Below the pieces are notes generated by a model, which saw nothing but the letters and a program-made list of their open reading frames with translations, did no database searches and had not been told where the DNA came from. 64,000 nt of DNA from the NCBI GenBank assembly GCA_000507305.1, contig DF241816.1, positions 1 through 64,000 on the forward strand. The letters run 5' to 3'. This stretch comes from Breviolum minutum Mf 1.05b.01 (taxonomy: Eukaryota; Sar; Dinophyceae; Suessiales; Symbiodiniaceae). The translations under genes and the position numbers were made by a program. This document shows positions 49,301 through 52,748 of the stretch, piece after piece (positions within the stretch are counted from its first letter, which is position 1; each line of letters opens with the position of its first letter).

Positions 49301-49412
49301 CCAGGTTTTCATTGCGAAAAAATCCCTTCCTCCGATGACGCCCATAGAGAGCGAACCCGAGGCAAAGACGGCGATAAAGAAACCACCCATCATCTCACAT
49401 CGTCTGCCTTAG
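31271..49412 (+). CDS. UTP4: Gene C: UTP4/Cirhin-like WD40 protein (about 26 exons)
   Basis: UTP4 (Cirhin, t-UTP/UtpA subcomplex) is a nucleolar WD40 protein of the small-subunit processome, needed for pre-18S rRNA processing. Seen: exons join in frame from ATG 31271 to TAG 49412, about 625 codons, close to the 650-700 usual for UTP4. In order the chain shows TLAVGRENGAMELWDSQTW, GRSIVSIVW with SAGLHREVTEWD, GGPIWSLAASKDG with ASCDDGTIRIL, GRTYSLAMGSDPDVIFAGG, LASGDSLGLVYIWD, ALCSNGELLLSGGIDAKI and HSHDIRAIAI. The pairing of a first repeat AVGR-ENG, then SAGL-H-EVTEWD, then SGDS-G-V-WD, then SGG-D-KI and H-HD-RA follows the known UTP4 repeat order. The C-terminal half aligns less clearly. Two introns are exact F1 elements; one intron seems to use a GA donor. 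The symbol comes from the repeat signature, not a database search. Exon ends from 43 to 47.3 kb are the least sure. Confidence 0.7.
31570..31740. repeat. F10 element
   Basis: Contains AGATGTGCCCCTACTAGC, AATTATAACCCCTAGACATGGCC and the inverted TACCAGCTAAAAAGTGGAGTTA...ATGGGGCCC. Confidence 0.55.
31910..31963 (+). CDS. UTP4: UTP4-like exon 2
   Basis: Acceptor TTTGACAG; ISHGDRIFGHEILGTYL; ends TCTGG at the GT of an F1 copy. Confidence 0.65.
31964..32072 (+). mobile_element. F1 introner-like element, copy 12, an exact candidate intron
   Basis: GTGGTGGCAACTC to CACCAACTAG, 109 bases, between two strongly coding segments. Joined: GTYL then VWISNKIVSTVGMIVP, no stop. Confidence 0.9.
32073..32139 (+). 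CDS. UTP4: UTP4-like exon 3
   Basis: WISNKIVSTVGMIVPTSGPP then K; donor AAAAAG then GTAACT. Phase 2 end. Confidence 0.7.
32286..32331 (+). CDS. UTP4: UTP4-like exon 4, followed by a GA donor
   Basis: Acceptor CACGAGCAG; CLNGTLAVGRENGAM. Continuation into exon 5 (ELWDSQTW) requires the intron to begin GACTTTTGG. A canonical GT eight bases earlier is in frame but destroys the WD repeat. Confidence 0.65.
32372..32485. repeat. Inverted repeat, pair with 35427-35542
   Basis: GCCCTAAGAATCATGGGATC mirrored by GATTCTTAGGGTG. The sequence CTCAAGTTCCTGGTGG is identical in both copies. Confidence 0.8.
32502..32610. repeat. F2 element (best preserved)
   Basis: TATACCCTCCCTGAAACTAA mirrored by TTAGTTTCAGGGAGGGTATA. 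TA or TATA target suggests a Stowaway-like insertion preference. Confidence 0.9.
32720..32850. repeat. TA microsatellite and half of an F4 element
   Basis: TATATATATATATATATA at 32730-32747, then CTTGGAGGATCATCCCAGTT at 32751-32770 without the full mirrored arm. Confidence 0.6.
33180..33213 (+). CDS. UTP4: UTP4-like exon 5
   Basis: Acceptor TTGTTCCAG; ELWDSQTWHLR; donor GTCTCC chosen because phase 1 joins exon 6 as CASPGLYGRS. The frame is open further, through GVGSSSFSLGDRW. Confidence 0.65.
33378..33487. repeat. Perfect inverted repeat with GATCGC arms
   Basis: GTAGATGGCGATCGCCACTC at 33387 and its exact mirror at 33453-33472. A degraded relative is at 44820-44900. Confidence 0.85.
33713..33813 (+). 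mobile_element. F1 introner-like element, copy 13 (3' AG lost)
   Basis: Starts GTGGTTTC and ends CACCAACTTG. The terminal AG has become TG, so it is a relic inside a longer intron. Confidence 0.65.
33820..34864. other. Intron 5 of gene C, no exon
   Basis: Unique sequence. GTTTTGGGGTATCTCCAAAA and GGGGTATCTACAATGTCTC show small imperfect repeats near 34720-34830. Confidence 0.4.
34865..35017 (+). CDS. UTP4: UTP4-like exon 6, WD40 repeat
   Basis: Acceptor AAATCCAG; LYGRSIVSIVWIDSGSQDTL then PRLLSAGLHREVTEWDPRTL. The SAGLH-EVTEWD signature is the most specific UTP4-like match in the window. Confidence 0.8.
35039..35138 (+). mobile_element. F1 introner-like element, copy 14
   Basis: TTGGTGGCAACTCACATAT to CTCCAACTAG, 22 bases after exon 6, inside intron 6. 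TTTT repeats at the borders. Confidence 0.7.
35427..35542. repeat. Inverted repeat, pair with 32372-32485
   Basis: GCCCTAAGAATCATGGTATC mirrored by GTGATTCTTAGGGTG. Confidence 0.8.
35550..35970. other. Intron 6 of gene C, right part
   Basis: Contains an F4-like hairpin at 35770-35890 (TAGTAAGTGGGTTATGTCAC and the mirror ATAACCCACTTACTAA). Confidence 0.5.
35971..36092 (+). CDS. UTP4: UTP4-like exon 7, WD40 repeat
   Basis: Acceptor CTTCTGGAG, which makes SLGGPIWSLAASKDG across the join; then ATLYASCDDGTIRILSLEGG and GSLLSKK; donor AAAAAG then GTGGTG. Confidence 0.75.
36110..36800. other. Intron 7, repeats only
   Basis: F5-type sequence at 36300-36420 (AAGGCCTTATTCAAGAAAACC). The rest is AT-rich. 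Confidence 0.45.
36950..37055. repeat. F2 element (worn right arm)
   Basis: ACACCCTCCTTAAAACTTAC at the left; CCATTTTTTGGGGCGAAAATG region at the right. Confidence 0.5.
37107..37231. repeat. F3 element
   Basis: GGTGTTTGCCGAAAATAAGT mirrored by CTATTTTCGGAAACCCCC. Confidence 0.75.
37258..37343. repeat. F10 element
   Basis: AGATGGGCCCTCTACCAGTT with GTGGAGTTATAACC and TAGATGGCCTTATAAGCTAG. Confidence 0.65.
37415..37443 (+). CDS. UTP4: UTP4-like exon 8 (29 bases)
   Basis: Acceptor CCACTTGCAG; LAATTGRTY; donor GTGTTG. The joined GRTYSLAMGSDPDVIFAGG is a textbook WD40 strand pair. Confidence 0.6.
37674..37745. repeat. F7 element, truncated
   Basis: GAGCAATGAACAAAGGACCCCTAGTTG left arm; poly-T replaces the right half. 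Confidence 0.5.
37849..37918 (+). CDS. UTP4: UTP4-like exon 9, WD40 repeat
   Basis: LAMGSDPDVIFAGGTFSRIS then KWS; donor GTGCCT; phase 0 end. Confidence 0.75.
37985..38092. repeat. F9 element
   Basis: ACCATCCATGTATGGTATAT and the mirror ATATATGCCATACAGTACCTGGATG; core GGTAAATGTAGC. Confidence 0.65.
38247..38478. repeat. F4 element, long form
   Basis: TTACTTGGAGGATCATCCCA mirrored by TGGGGATGATCTTCCAAGTA, 230 bases, with an inner ACCACTTGTTTGTAACC hairpin. Confidence 0.8.
38480..38560. repeat. F10 element fragment
   Basis: CCAGTTACAAATTGGACTTATACCCCC then ATGGCCGAAAATCACTGGGG. Confidence 0.55.
38770..38974. repeat. F7 element, long form
   Basis: TTGGTTGTTAAGGGGCTACG left; GTCATTAAACAACCAGGCTT right. 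Confidence 0.5.
39002..39125. repeat. F6 element
   Basis: TGTTCAGGTACCAAAAATGG at the left; GGGTACCTCCATCTGCCGGG at the right. Confidence 0.75.
39213..39318. repeat. F10 element
   Basis: CTTCTACTATAGTTAGAAATG, AAGTTATAGCCACTATAAATGGCC, ACTGGGGTTATTTCACCC. Confidence 0.6.
39350..39461 (+). CDS. UTP4: UTP4-like exon 10, WD40 repeat
   Basis: Acceptor CTTTCTGCAG; VNDEKLRIWSLVNLEDEMLA then SGDSLGLVYIWDVATRH. The donor GTGTTT was chosen for phase; the frame stays open to 39500. Confidence 0.8.
39488..39618. repeat. F5 element
   Basis: CCCAAACCTAACGTACCCCC mirrored by GGGGGTACGTTGGGGGG; AAGGCCTTATT core. Confidence 0.75.
39620..40000. other. Intron 10 with a GC-rich open stretch
   Basis: 39640-39900 is open in two frames (GRLFGHFISGRLPEMIGAIL and others) and moderately GC-rich. 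It may be an extra exon, but none is needed by phase. Confidence 0.3.
40001..40113 (+). mobile_element. F1 introner-like element, copy 15
   Basis: GTGGTGGCAACTC to CCAACCAACCAG, 113 bases, inside intron 10. Confidence 0.8.
40114..40155. repeat. CAA microsatellite
   Basis: AACAACAACAACAACAAC-type run directly following the F1 copy. Confidence 0.8.
40668..40838 (+). CDS. UTP4: UTP4-like exon 11, WD40 repeat
   Basis: Acceptor CGAAACAG; DVTALCSNGELLLSGGIDAK then ITHYTRLRGAREAASAAFPA. The donor AAGCAGG then GTTAAA joins WEILKQ to GHSHDIRA in frame. An earlier start at 40608 is possible. Confidence 0.75.
41035..41141. repeat. F4 element
   Basis: ACTCAATTCGAAGTAGGGTT left; GGGATGATCCTCCAAGTTGG right; only the right arm is canonical. 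Confidence 0.5.
41150..41330. repeat. Dispersed repeat, pair with 55985-56160
   Basis: TTAGCCTTA, CTTTGAGTTGATAGTGGGATT, ACCCACTAAAAGTTGAAAGC, GGGACCTAAGGGCTGCCATGA and a TCCATGG end recur in order near 56000-56160. Confidence 0.7.
41617..41666 (+). CDS. UTP4: UTP4-like exon 12, WD40 repeat start
   Basis: Acceptor AAACCTCCAG; HSHDIRAIAIKPSPTQ; donor ACGCAG then GTGGGG. An alternative donor at 41681 would fit the phase of exon 13. Confidence 0.75.
41789..41890 (+). mobile_element. F1 introner-like element, copy 16 (worn)
   Basis: GTGGTGGCTTCAAAG to GAAATCAACAACTATATAG. Confidence 0.6.
41900..42060. other. Short hairpin region
   Basis: TCAACCACTCTTTGTGGTTG near 41925 is a compact hairpin; no family assigned. 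Confidence 0.4.
42067..42345. repeat. F10 element followed by F4
   Basis: AGATGGGCCAAGAGCCGATCG starts F10 (to about 42210). TACTTGGAGGATCATCCCAG starts F4, whose right arm is partial near 42340. Confidence 0.6.
42380..42630. repeat. F8 element interrupted by another repeat
   Basis: TTGTTGATGGAAGAAATCCG at 42380 and AGATTTCTTCCATCAACAG at 42609-42627 are the two F8 arms. Between them lies the 42450-42535 repeat shared with 11510 and 56570. Confidence 0.7.
42742..42900. repeat. F10 element (worn)
   Basis: GGCCTCTAAATCTATACTTC, AAATGGCCGAAAATAAATTGG, AACTGGGGGTTAGTTCACTCC. Confidence 0.55.
43127..43216 (+). CDS. UTP4: UTP4-like exon 13, right edge uncertain
   Basis: Acceptor CACGTGCAG; FLRVEPFERRQTSIKPPMSR then VVWLEISLFS. 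A GT donor at 43188 (TCTCGG then GTGGTG) would shorten it. The longer form uses a GC donor and fits the next exon. Confidence 0.5.
43390..43415. repeat. TA microsatellite
   Basis: TATATATATATATA. Confidence 0.7.
43622..43731. repeat. Inverted repeat, single copy
   Basis: CATCTTCCACTTCCCTACATAT mirrored by GTGTAGGGAACTGGAAGATG; inner arms TTTGGAACCAG and CTGGTTCCAAA. Confidence 0.85.
43815..44084. other. Intron with an open frame
   Basis: A 114-codon + frame at 43815-44159 lacks coding texture and ends in an F2 element. Confidence 0.3.
44085..44198. repeat. F2 element
   Basis: TACACCCCTGAAGATTAACA mirrored by CATTAATCTTCCAGGGTGTA. Confidence 0.75.
44206..44246 (+). CDS. UTP4: UTP4-like exon 14 (tentative)
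   Basis: Acceptor TTTCCCAG just after F2; RKPKYEGIHGALR; GA donor needed. Another frame (MKGSMERYEDFLSFWRRC) is open. Confidence 0.35.
44380..45145. other. Intron 14, no exon
   Basis: Relic of the 33378 repeat at 44820-44900. ATATCATATCGGATATCATTGATATC near 44667 is low-complexity. Confidence 0.4.
45146..45231 (+). CDS. UTP4: UTP4-like exon 15
   Basis: Acceptor GTTGCTGAG; MLRILSIDAQGNQLTRRRKL then AEKNESWT; donor GTAGGT. Confidence 0.6.
45318..45425. repeat. F7 element
   Basis: GTGAACAAAACCTCGGTTAT left; TGTAAACAAACCAGCATAAT right; GTAGGGATTATACTGCATC core. Confidence 0.6.
45929..46008 (+). CDS. UTP4: UTP4-like exon 16
   Basis: Acceptor CCTTCCTTCAG; VWFAEGDCFMLTQQARRLQL then WYHKDY. The frame was chosen by phase from exon 15; another frame (GMVCGGRLLHANSASEKIATL) is also open. 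Confidence 0.55.
46169..46264 (+). mobile_element. F1 introner-like element, copy 17, part of a duplicated block
   Basis: GTGGTGGTTTCAATTATTT to ACCACAAACTAG. The 80 bases after it closely match those after copy 19. Confidence 0.8.
46329..46374 (+). CDS. UTP4: UTP4-like exon 17
   Basis: Acceptor CCCCGGAG; HLGDMFIMIDKSGGVE across the join; donor GGAA then GTATGAG. Confidence 0.6.
46752..46890. repeat. F5 element
   Basis: TTGCCCCCTCCCCCCCAAAAA left; TTTGGGGGGGCCAAAGGTTGA right; ATGCGGCCGTATCAAGG and AATACGGCCGG inner arms. Confidence 0.65.
46959..47000 (+). CDS. UTP4: UTP4-like exon 18
   Basis: Acceptor GGTGCCCAG; EPEMRLLEQALMGW; donor GTCCTG; phase 0 both sides. Confidence 0.55.
47219..47237 (+). 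CDS. UTP4: UTP4-like exon 19 (19-base micro-exon, tentative)
   Basis: Acceptor GATTGCCAG; VACSVN; donor GTAGGG. Unspliced, the frame continues as GRVKFAGPISLKHLFLISEL to a TAA at 47324-47326, which is the main alternative. Confidence 0.35.
47407..47522. repeat. F2 element
   Basis: TACCCTCCGGTAAACAAACA left; AGCTATCTTAGATTACCAAGGAGGGTA right. Confidence 0.65.
47557..47629 (+). CDS. UTP4: UTP4-like exon 20
   Basis: Acceptor ATTCGAAG; ANRTSPVVELQELGEPEIQK then AGM; donor GATGTC then GTGTGA. Phases fit both neighbours. Confidence 0.55.
47887..47935 (+). CDS. UTP4: UTP4-like exon 21, ideal splice sites
   Basis: Acceptor TTTTTTGTAG, donor AAATG then GTGAGT. PIIADVYMSRNWSQQM. Confidence 0.7.
48302..48343 (+). 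CDS. UTP4: UTP4-like exon 22
   Basis: Acceptor TTCATCACAG; FLEEKDCKFANSFR; donor GTGATA; phase 0. Confidence 0.6.
48480..48556 (+). CDS. UTP4: UTP4-like exon 23, basic
   Basis: Acceptor ACATCGCCAG; VITFIMTRKVKSNSKRSKRE then NSTFP; ends CCTAG at an F1 copy. Confidence 0.65.
48557..48663 (+). mobile_element. F1 introner-like element, copy 18, an exact candidate intron
   Basis: GTGGCAGCAACTC to CACCAACCAG, 107 bases. Removal joins NSTFP to SFKRDHLEKRRRVC with no stop. TTTC occurs on both sides. Confidence 0.9.
48664..48704 (+). CDS. UTP4: UTP4-like exon 24
   Basis: FKRDHLEKRRRVC; donor TTTGCG then GTGAGG. The frame is open further (GEVAAVYSQYFHLG). Confidence 0.6.
48775..48871. repeat. F9 element
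   Basis: TAGCATCCATGTATGGTCTA mirrored by ATCCCATACATGGATGGTAT. Confidence 0.75.
48890..49017 (+). CDS. UTP4: UTP4-like exon 25
   Basis: Acceptor ACCTTGAAG; CEHFTKKKGVLFPTKSAMDP then PEFKQTIMFPCCT; donor GTTCAC. The phase picks this frame over two other open ones. Confidence 0.6.
49124..49225 (+). mobile_element. F1 introner-like element, copy 19, part of a duplicated block
   Basis: GTGGTGGCAACTC to CACCAACCAG, inside the last intron of gene C. Confidence 0.8.
49305..49412 (+). CDS. UTP4: UTP4-like last exon with stop
   Basis: Acceptor GACTACCAG; VFIAKKSLPPMTPIESEPEA then KTAIKKPPIISHRLP and TAG at 49410-49412. Basic, Pro-rich tail. Confidence 0.65.
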   Translation, partial: VFIAKKSLPPMTPIESEPEAKTAIKKPPIISHRLP

Positions 49413-50150
49413 CACCAGTGCCTTTGACCCAAACTAAGGGTAGGGTAGACTTTTTTTTTCTTGGTTTGTGTTGTGAAAAACGAGGGTTTTGGAATAATGT
49501 TGCGGATATATATATATATATATTTATATACATACATAGGTGTTGTATTTTGTGACAGTATTACTTGTAACCTGTGTTTATCCATGGAGGATTGGGAGCT
49601 TGTTCTGAGATATTTTGGGAACTCATAGTTGGAAACTTTTTTTTTTAACCCCGGGGAGCCCAAGTTAGGAACGGAGGGGGTATTTTTTTTGGAATTCTTT
49701 TTGTTTTTTTTGGATTTTTTTGTTTTTCTGGCCTTGGGCTTTTGGTTTTTTGGCTTTTGGCTTCTGTCGGCTTTTGGCTTTTGGCCTCTCTTGGCTTTTG
49801 GCTTTTGGCTTCTGTTGGCTTTTGGCCTTTGGCCTCTGCTGGCTTTTGGCTTTTGGCTTCTGTTGGCTTTTGTTGGCTTTTGGCTTTTTNGCGCCCATTC
49901 GGAACCTGCAACACGTCTGAGGGTTACATAAGGCAGTGAGTCTCAACAGTTATGTGTATAACCGGCAGCTGATCTCATCTACTGACCCTTGGGGAGTGAT
50001 TGGTTATGGGGAAATCACCCAGCAGGTTGGATAAGTCTTGGAATTTCTACCCTAGGAATTTGGCAGGGCTCTCCGGTTGGACCTCGGTCTCTGAGAAAAC
50101 AAAAGTTACAAAGATGAAGATCATGTGAGCAGTGGACAACGCCTGATTGA
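49413..50150. other. Spacer between gene C and the next locus
   Basis: TA microsatellite at 49507-49525, a 24-base minisatellite at about 49740-49889, and one ambiguous base N at 49890. No exon. Confidence 0.6.
49740..49889. repeat. 24-base minisatellite (TTGGCTTTTGGCTTCTG type)
   Basis: Five to six imperfect units, each made of three GGCTTTT/GGCTTCTGT pieces. Because 24 is a multiple of three, all frames stay open. The minus strand encodes a Lys/Ala/Gln/Pro octad repeat, probably not a real gene. The tract ends at the N, likely an assembly limit. Confidence 0.8.
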
Positions 50151-50279
50151 TTGGGTTATATAGGGGATTCTGGTCGACTTGGCGTGAAATTGAGTCCGTT
50201 GAAATTGGCTAAATTGCGCAGAAGGCCCAAGCGTTTGCAAGGCTGTTCGCCTGGGAATTTGAATCCTGCCACACTTAGC

Positions 50280-50903
50280 ATGGAGTCGCCACAGGCAGAA
50301 TCTTCTGCCAAACGTAGGCGGCTGACCCACCGCGACATGCATGTGGCTGATTGGACTGAAGGTTCAAGCTCAGAAAAGAAGAAGAGTGAATGTGAGGATG
50401 TTCAAGATGACAGTGTGAGGATCAAGAAGGAGAAAGTTGCTGAGCCAATTCACGTCGTAGGCAAAGACGTTGAGTGGCTGAAGGTAAAGAAGGAGATCAA
50501 AAATGACATGGAGCAAGACATGAAATCCTCCAATTTTGATGATGTTGATGACGTACCCTTGAAGGAGGTAGAGGTGAAAGATGAGATGGAAACCGACGAA
50601 GAAGGTCATGACAAATCGCCACAAAAGTCTGAAGTTGCAGTCAAGCAGGAAGTGCGACGGCGGCTGACCCGCAAGGTGCGAGTGGCTGCTTGGACTGAAA
50701 CTTCAAGCTCAGAAAAGAATGGTGATGATCGTGCGAAGATCAAGATGGAGACAGTTGCAGAGCATGAAGCTAGTTTCGCAAGTCCACTTGCTGATGCAGA
50801 TGGCCATCAGGACGGACGTATAGACGCACACTTCAGCATCCTCAAAAGGGAAGGCCCGAACCCCAAAAAGTACCAAAGCTTTGATCTGTTACACAATGAT
50901 TGA
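50280..50903 (+). CDS. Acidic/basic ORF with six SUMO-type motifs
   Basis: ATG at 50280 (AGCATGGAG) gives 207 residues to TGA 50901-50903; the frame is open 43 codons further upstream with no ATG. Numbering from this Met, psi-K-x-E motifs are IKKE 48, VKKE 69, VKDE 99, VKQE 121, IKME 154 and LKRE 188. A module RRRLT...W-TE-SSSEK is present twice (12-34 and 126-147). The first copy begins KRRRL, a likely nuclear signal. Strongly charged and probably disordered. Family not recognised. A nuclear, SUMO-modified regulator is a guess from motifs only. It is uninterrupted, unlike genes A-C. It may be the 5' exon of the locus that also holds the AP2 ORF. Confidence 0.6.
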   Translation: MESPQAESSAKRRRLTHRDMHVADWTEGSSSEKKKSECEDVQDDSVRIKKEKVAEPIHVVGKDVEWLKVKKEIKNDMEQDMKSSNFDDVDDVPLKEVEVKDEMETDEEGHDKSPQKSEVAVKQEVRRRLTRKVRVAAWTETSSSEKNGDDRAKIKMETVAEHEASFASPLADADGHQDGRIDAHFSILKREGPNPKKYQSFDLLHND

Positions 50904-51257
50904 AATGGTTGGGCCACACAGACAATTTGCTTTGGGGTAAATAGAGAGTGATGACAATTATATAGTTTAAACTCACATGGACAAATGTGACCTGTAGATT
51001 TTTGTATGTTGGGCACTTACAGCAGAAAGCATGGAGGGTGACGACCAAAATGAAAACGATAGATGGGTGATTGAGAACAACATGTGGCATTTTCAAGTTA
51101 TACCAATTATGCATACGGTATGCTAACTTTGTGAGGCGTTTGCGTGTCAGGTTTGGCGAACTGTCAACTCAATTTAGACTTCTAACGTCTTCTGACGTCC
51201 ACAATGATGTTTTCATGTAGTGGAGTGGGCTTTCACGAGACTTCCCTCGTTTGGCAG

Positions 51258-51442
51258 GACCCAGCTGGCGCTGCAGCCAGATCTTTGGATGATTTTGCTT
51301 CACAAGCTGCCGCATGGGCCAAGCAGTGCTTAGCTTTCCGCAGTTCCAAGACTTGGAGCCCGACGAGGCAATCAAGTTGTTTTCTGACTTGGTGGATTTG
51401 AAGATAGAATGGATCTCATCCGAAGAATGGAAAATGGGCTAG
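51258..51442 (+). CDS. Exon-like piece with a frame change
   Basis: Acceptor GTTTGGCAG. First frame: DPAGAAARSLDDFASQAAAW then AKQ. From 51344 a different frame reads FQDLEPDEAIKLFSDLVDLK then IEWISSEEWKMG and TAG. Both parts look coding, so there may be a hidden junction or a one-base indel near 51325-51343. Confidence 0.45.
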
Positions 51443-52160
51443 ACAAGTAGACCAAGAAATTGACAGATTCGTATAAATTTCATATAATGTATATAATGTT
51501 ACATTTCTTCTTTTTTTTTTGTGGGTACGAACTTGAGTCAATGCTTTAGAAAGCACTCCAGTTAGACTTATTGTGACGAAGTTCCTCGGAAAATACTATG
51601 GCATTGAGCGAGTAGTGGTGCCCTCCATCACAGCTTGTCGGTATTTCGTGTATTTCCAAATTCAAATGGTGCATCTCGATTTGCTGTCCATCCTCAATTG
51701 AAGTTTGCATGTTTTTATACACTCACCGTGCATGTAAATGTAACTGTATATGGGAGCGGTAGGTTACGTAGGACTTAAACCACGGAGTGCTCCGGAAGAA
51801 ATTTGAAAGTTGGATTCGGATCGGATGAGTCGACACAGGGGTAAAGACGGCATGTTTTTTCAGCACGGAGGAGGCAATGTCTCACAGGCATGGAATAAGC
51901 AAAATATCAATTGCTCCCTAAACAGGTTTACTTGTGGGGTTTCCTCTTAAGAAAAACAGGTCTTCACACAGGCCTGTGCGCATCTGCCTTGGCATTGGCC
52001 GTGTGGCAGGTAGCACAGTGTCTTCTACAATTACAAAATCCTAAGTTTCTTTGTTTTGTTGCCGACCTGTTTGGGGTCGATGCTGGTATGATTGTTTGTT
52101 ATCAACTCTTTTGATTTGCCCGACATCCACGTGCCCTGAACCACGCCTTGTGGTGCGAGT
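51443..52160. other. Intron or spacer
   Basis: No repeat family and no strong exon. TATAATGTATATAATG near 51484 is low-complexity. Confidence 0.35.
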
Positions 52161-52168
52161 TTTTGCGC

Positions 52169-52325
52169 AGGCCTTGCTGCCCTGCCAACTTCTTCTTGCG
52201 TTCGGCAAGAGGAATGCCAACTGCACCACCAGAAGATGCACCAGCATGTGTGCAGCGTCTCAATGCACGTGCCTTGCGGTGCCTGCAGCGCTTTCACGAA
52301 AAGCACAGTCAGCATATGCTTCCAA
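52169..52325 (+). CDS. Exon candidate
   Basis: Acceptor TTTGCGCAG near 52168; donor TTCCAA then GTGAGG. Frame PTAPPEDAPACVQRLNARAL then RCLQRFHEKHSQHMLP. A Cys-rich alternative frame is open. Confidence 0.5.
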
Positions 52326-52429
52326 GTGAGGCCAGGATTAGCATGATCTTTCTCAACATGTATCACTTAAACTGTACACGTCATTGCTTTGTCTCATGAA
52401 GCCAAGTCAGAATGGTATAAAACACAAAC

Positions 52430-52595
52430 ATTTTGCAAAATTCTGTGGAGGAAGGGGCATCTGCACCGATGTTACATGTGGAGCGGAAAAGTCCACCCCC
52501 GGCGGCCGAATTCGCCTTCGAGGGACAGGATAGTCTTGGCCAGGACTGTTCTCTGGAACTTTGCAGATGCACAGTCGTTTCATTATGCATAAATG
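52430..52595 (+). CDS. Exon candidate
   Basis: Frame VEEGASAPMLHVERKSPPPA then AEFAFEGQDSLGQDCSLEL, TGA at 52593. Another frame (GICTDVTCGAEKSTPGGRIR) is open. No ATG start. Confidence 0.4.
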
Positions 52596-52748
52596 GATGA
52601 TGATATTACCATATAGTATCATGATACTGTTCTAGAATTCATCAGCAGAACACATATTTCTATGGTTATATTTGCCCTGCAACATTTGGTGTCATTGTGT
52701 GCAACAGTGCGCCGTTTTACAGCAATTTGTCATGTGCAATATAGCTAG

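Noticed and set aside
49645-49946. Lys/Ala/Gln-rich minus-strand frame resembling a histone H1 tail
   Set aside because: It is the translation of a 24-base minisatellite, open in all frames, and includes an N. Not evidence of a gene.
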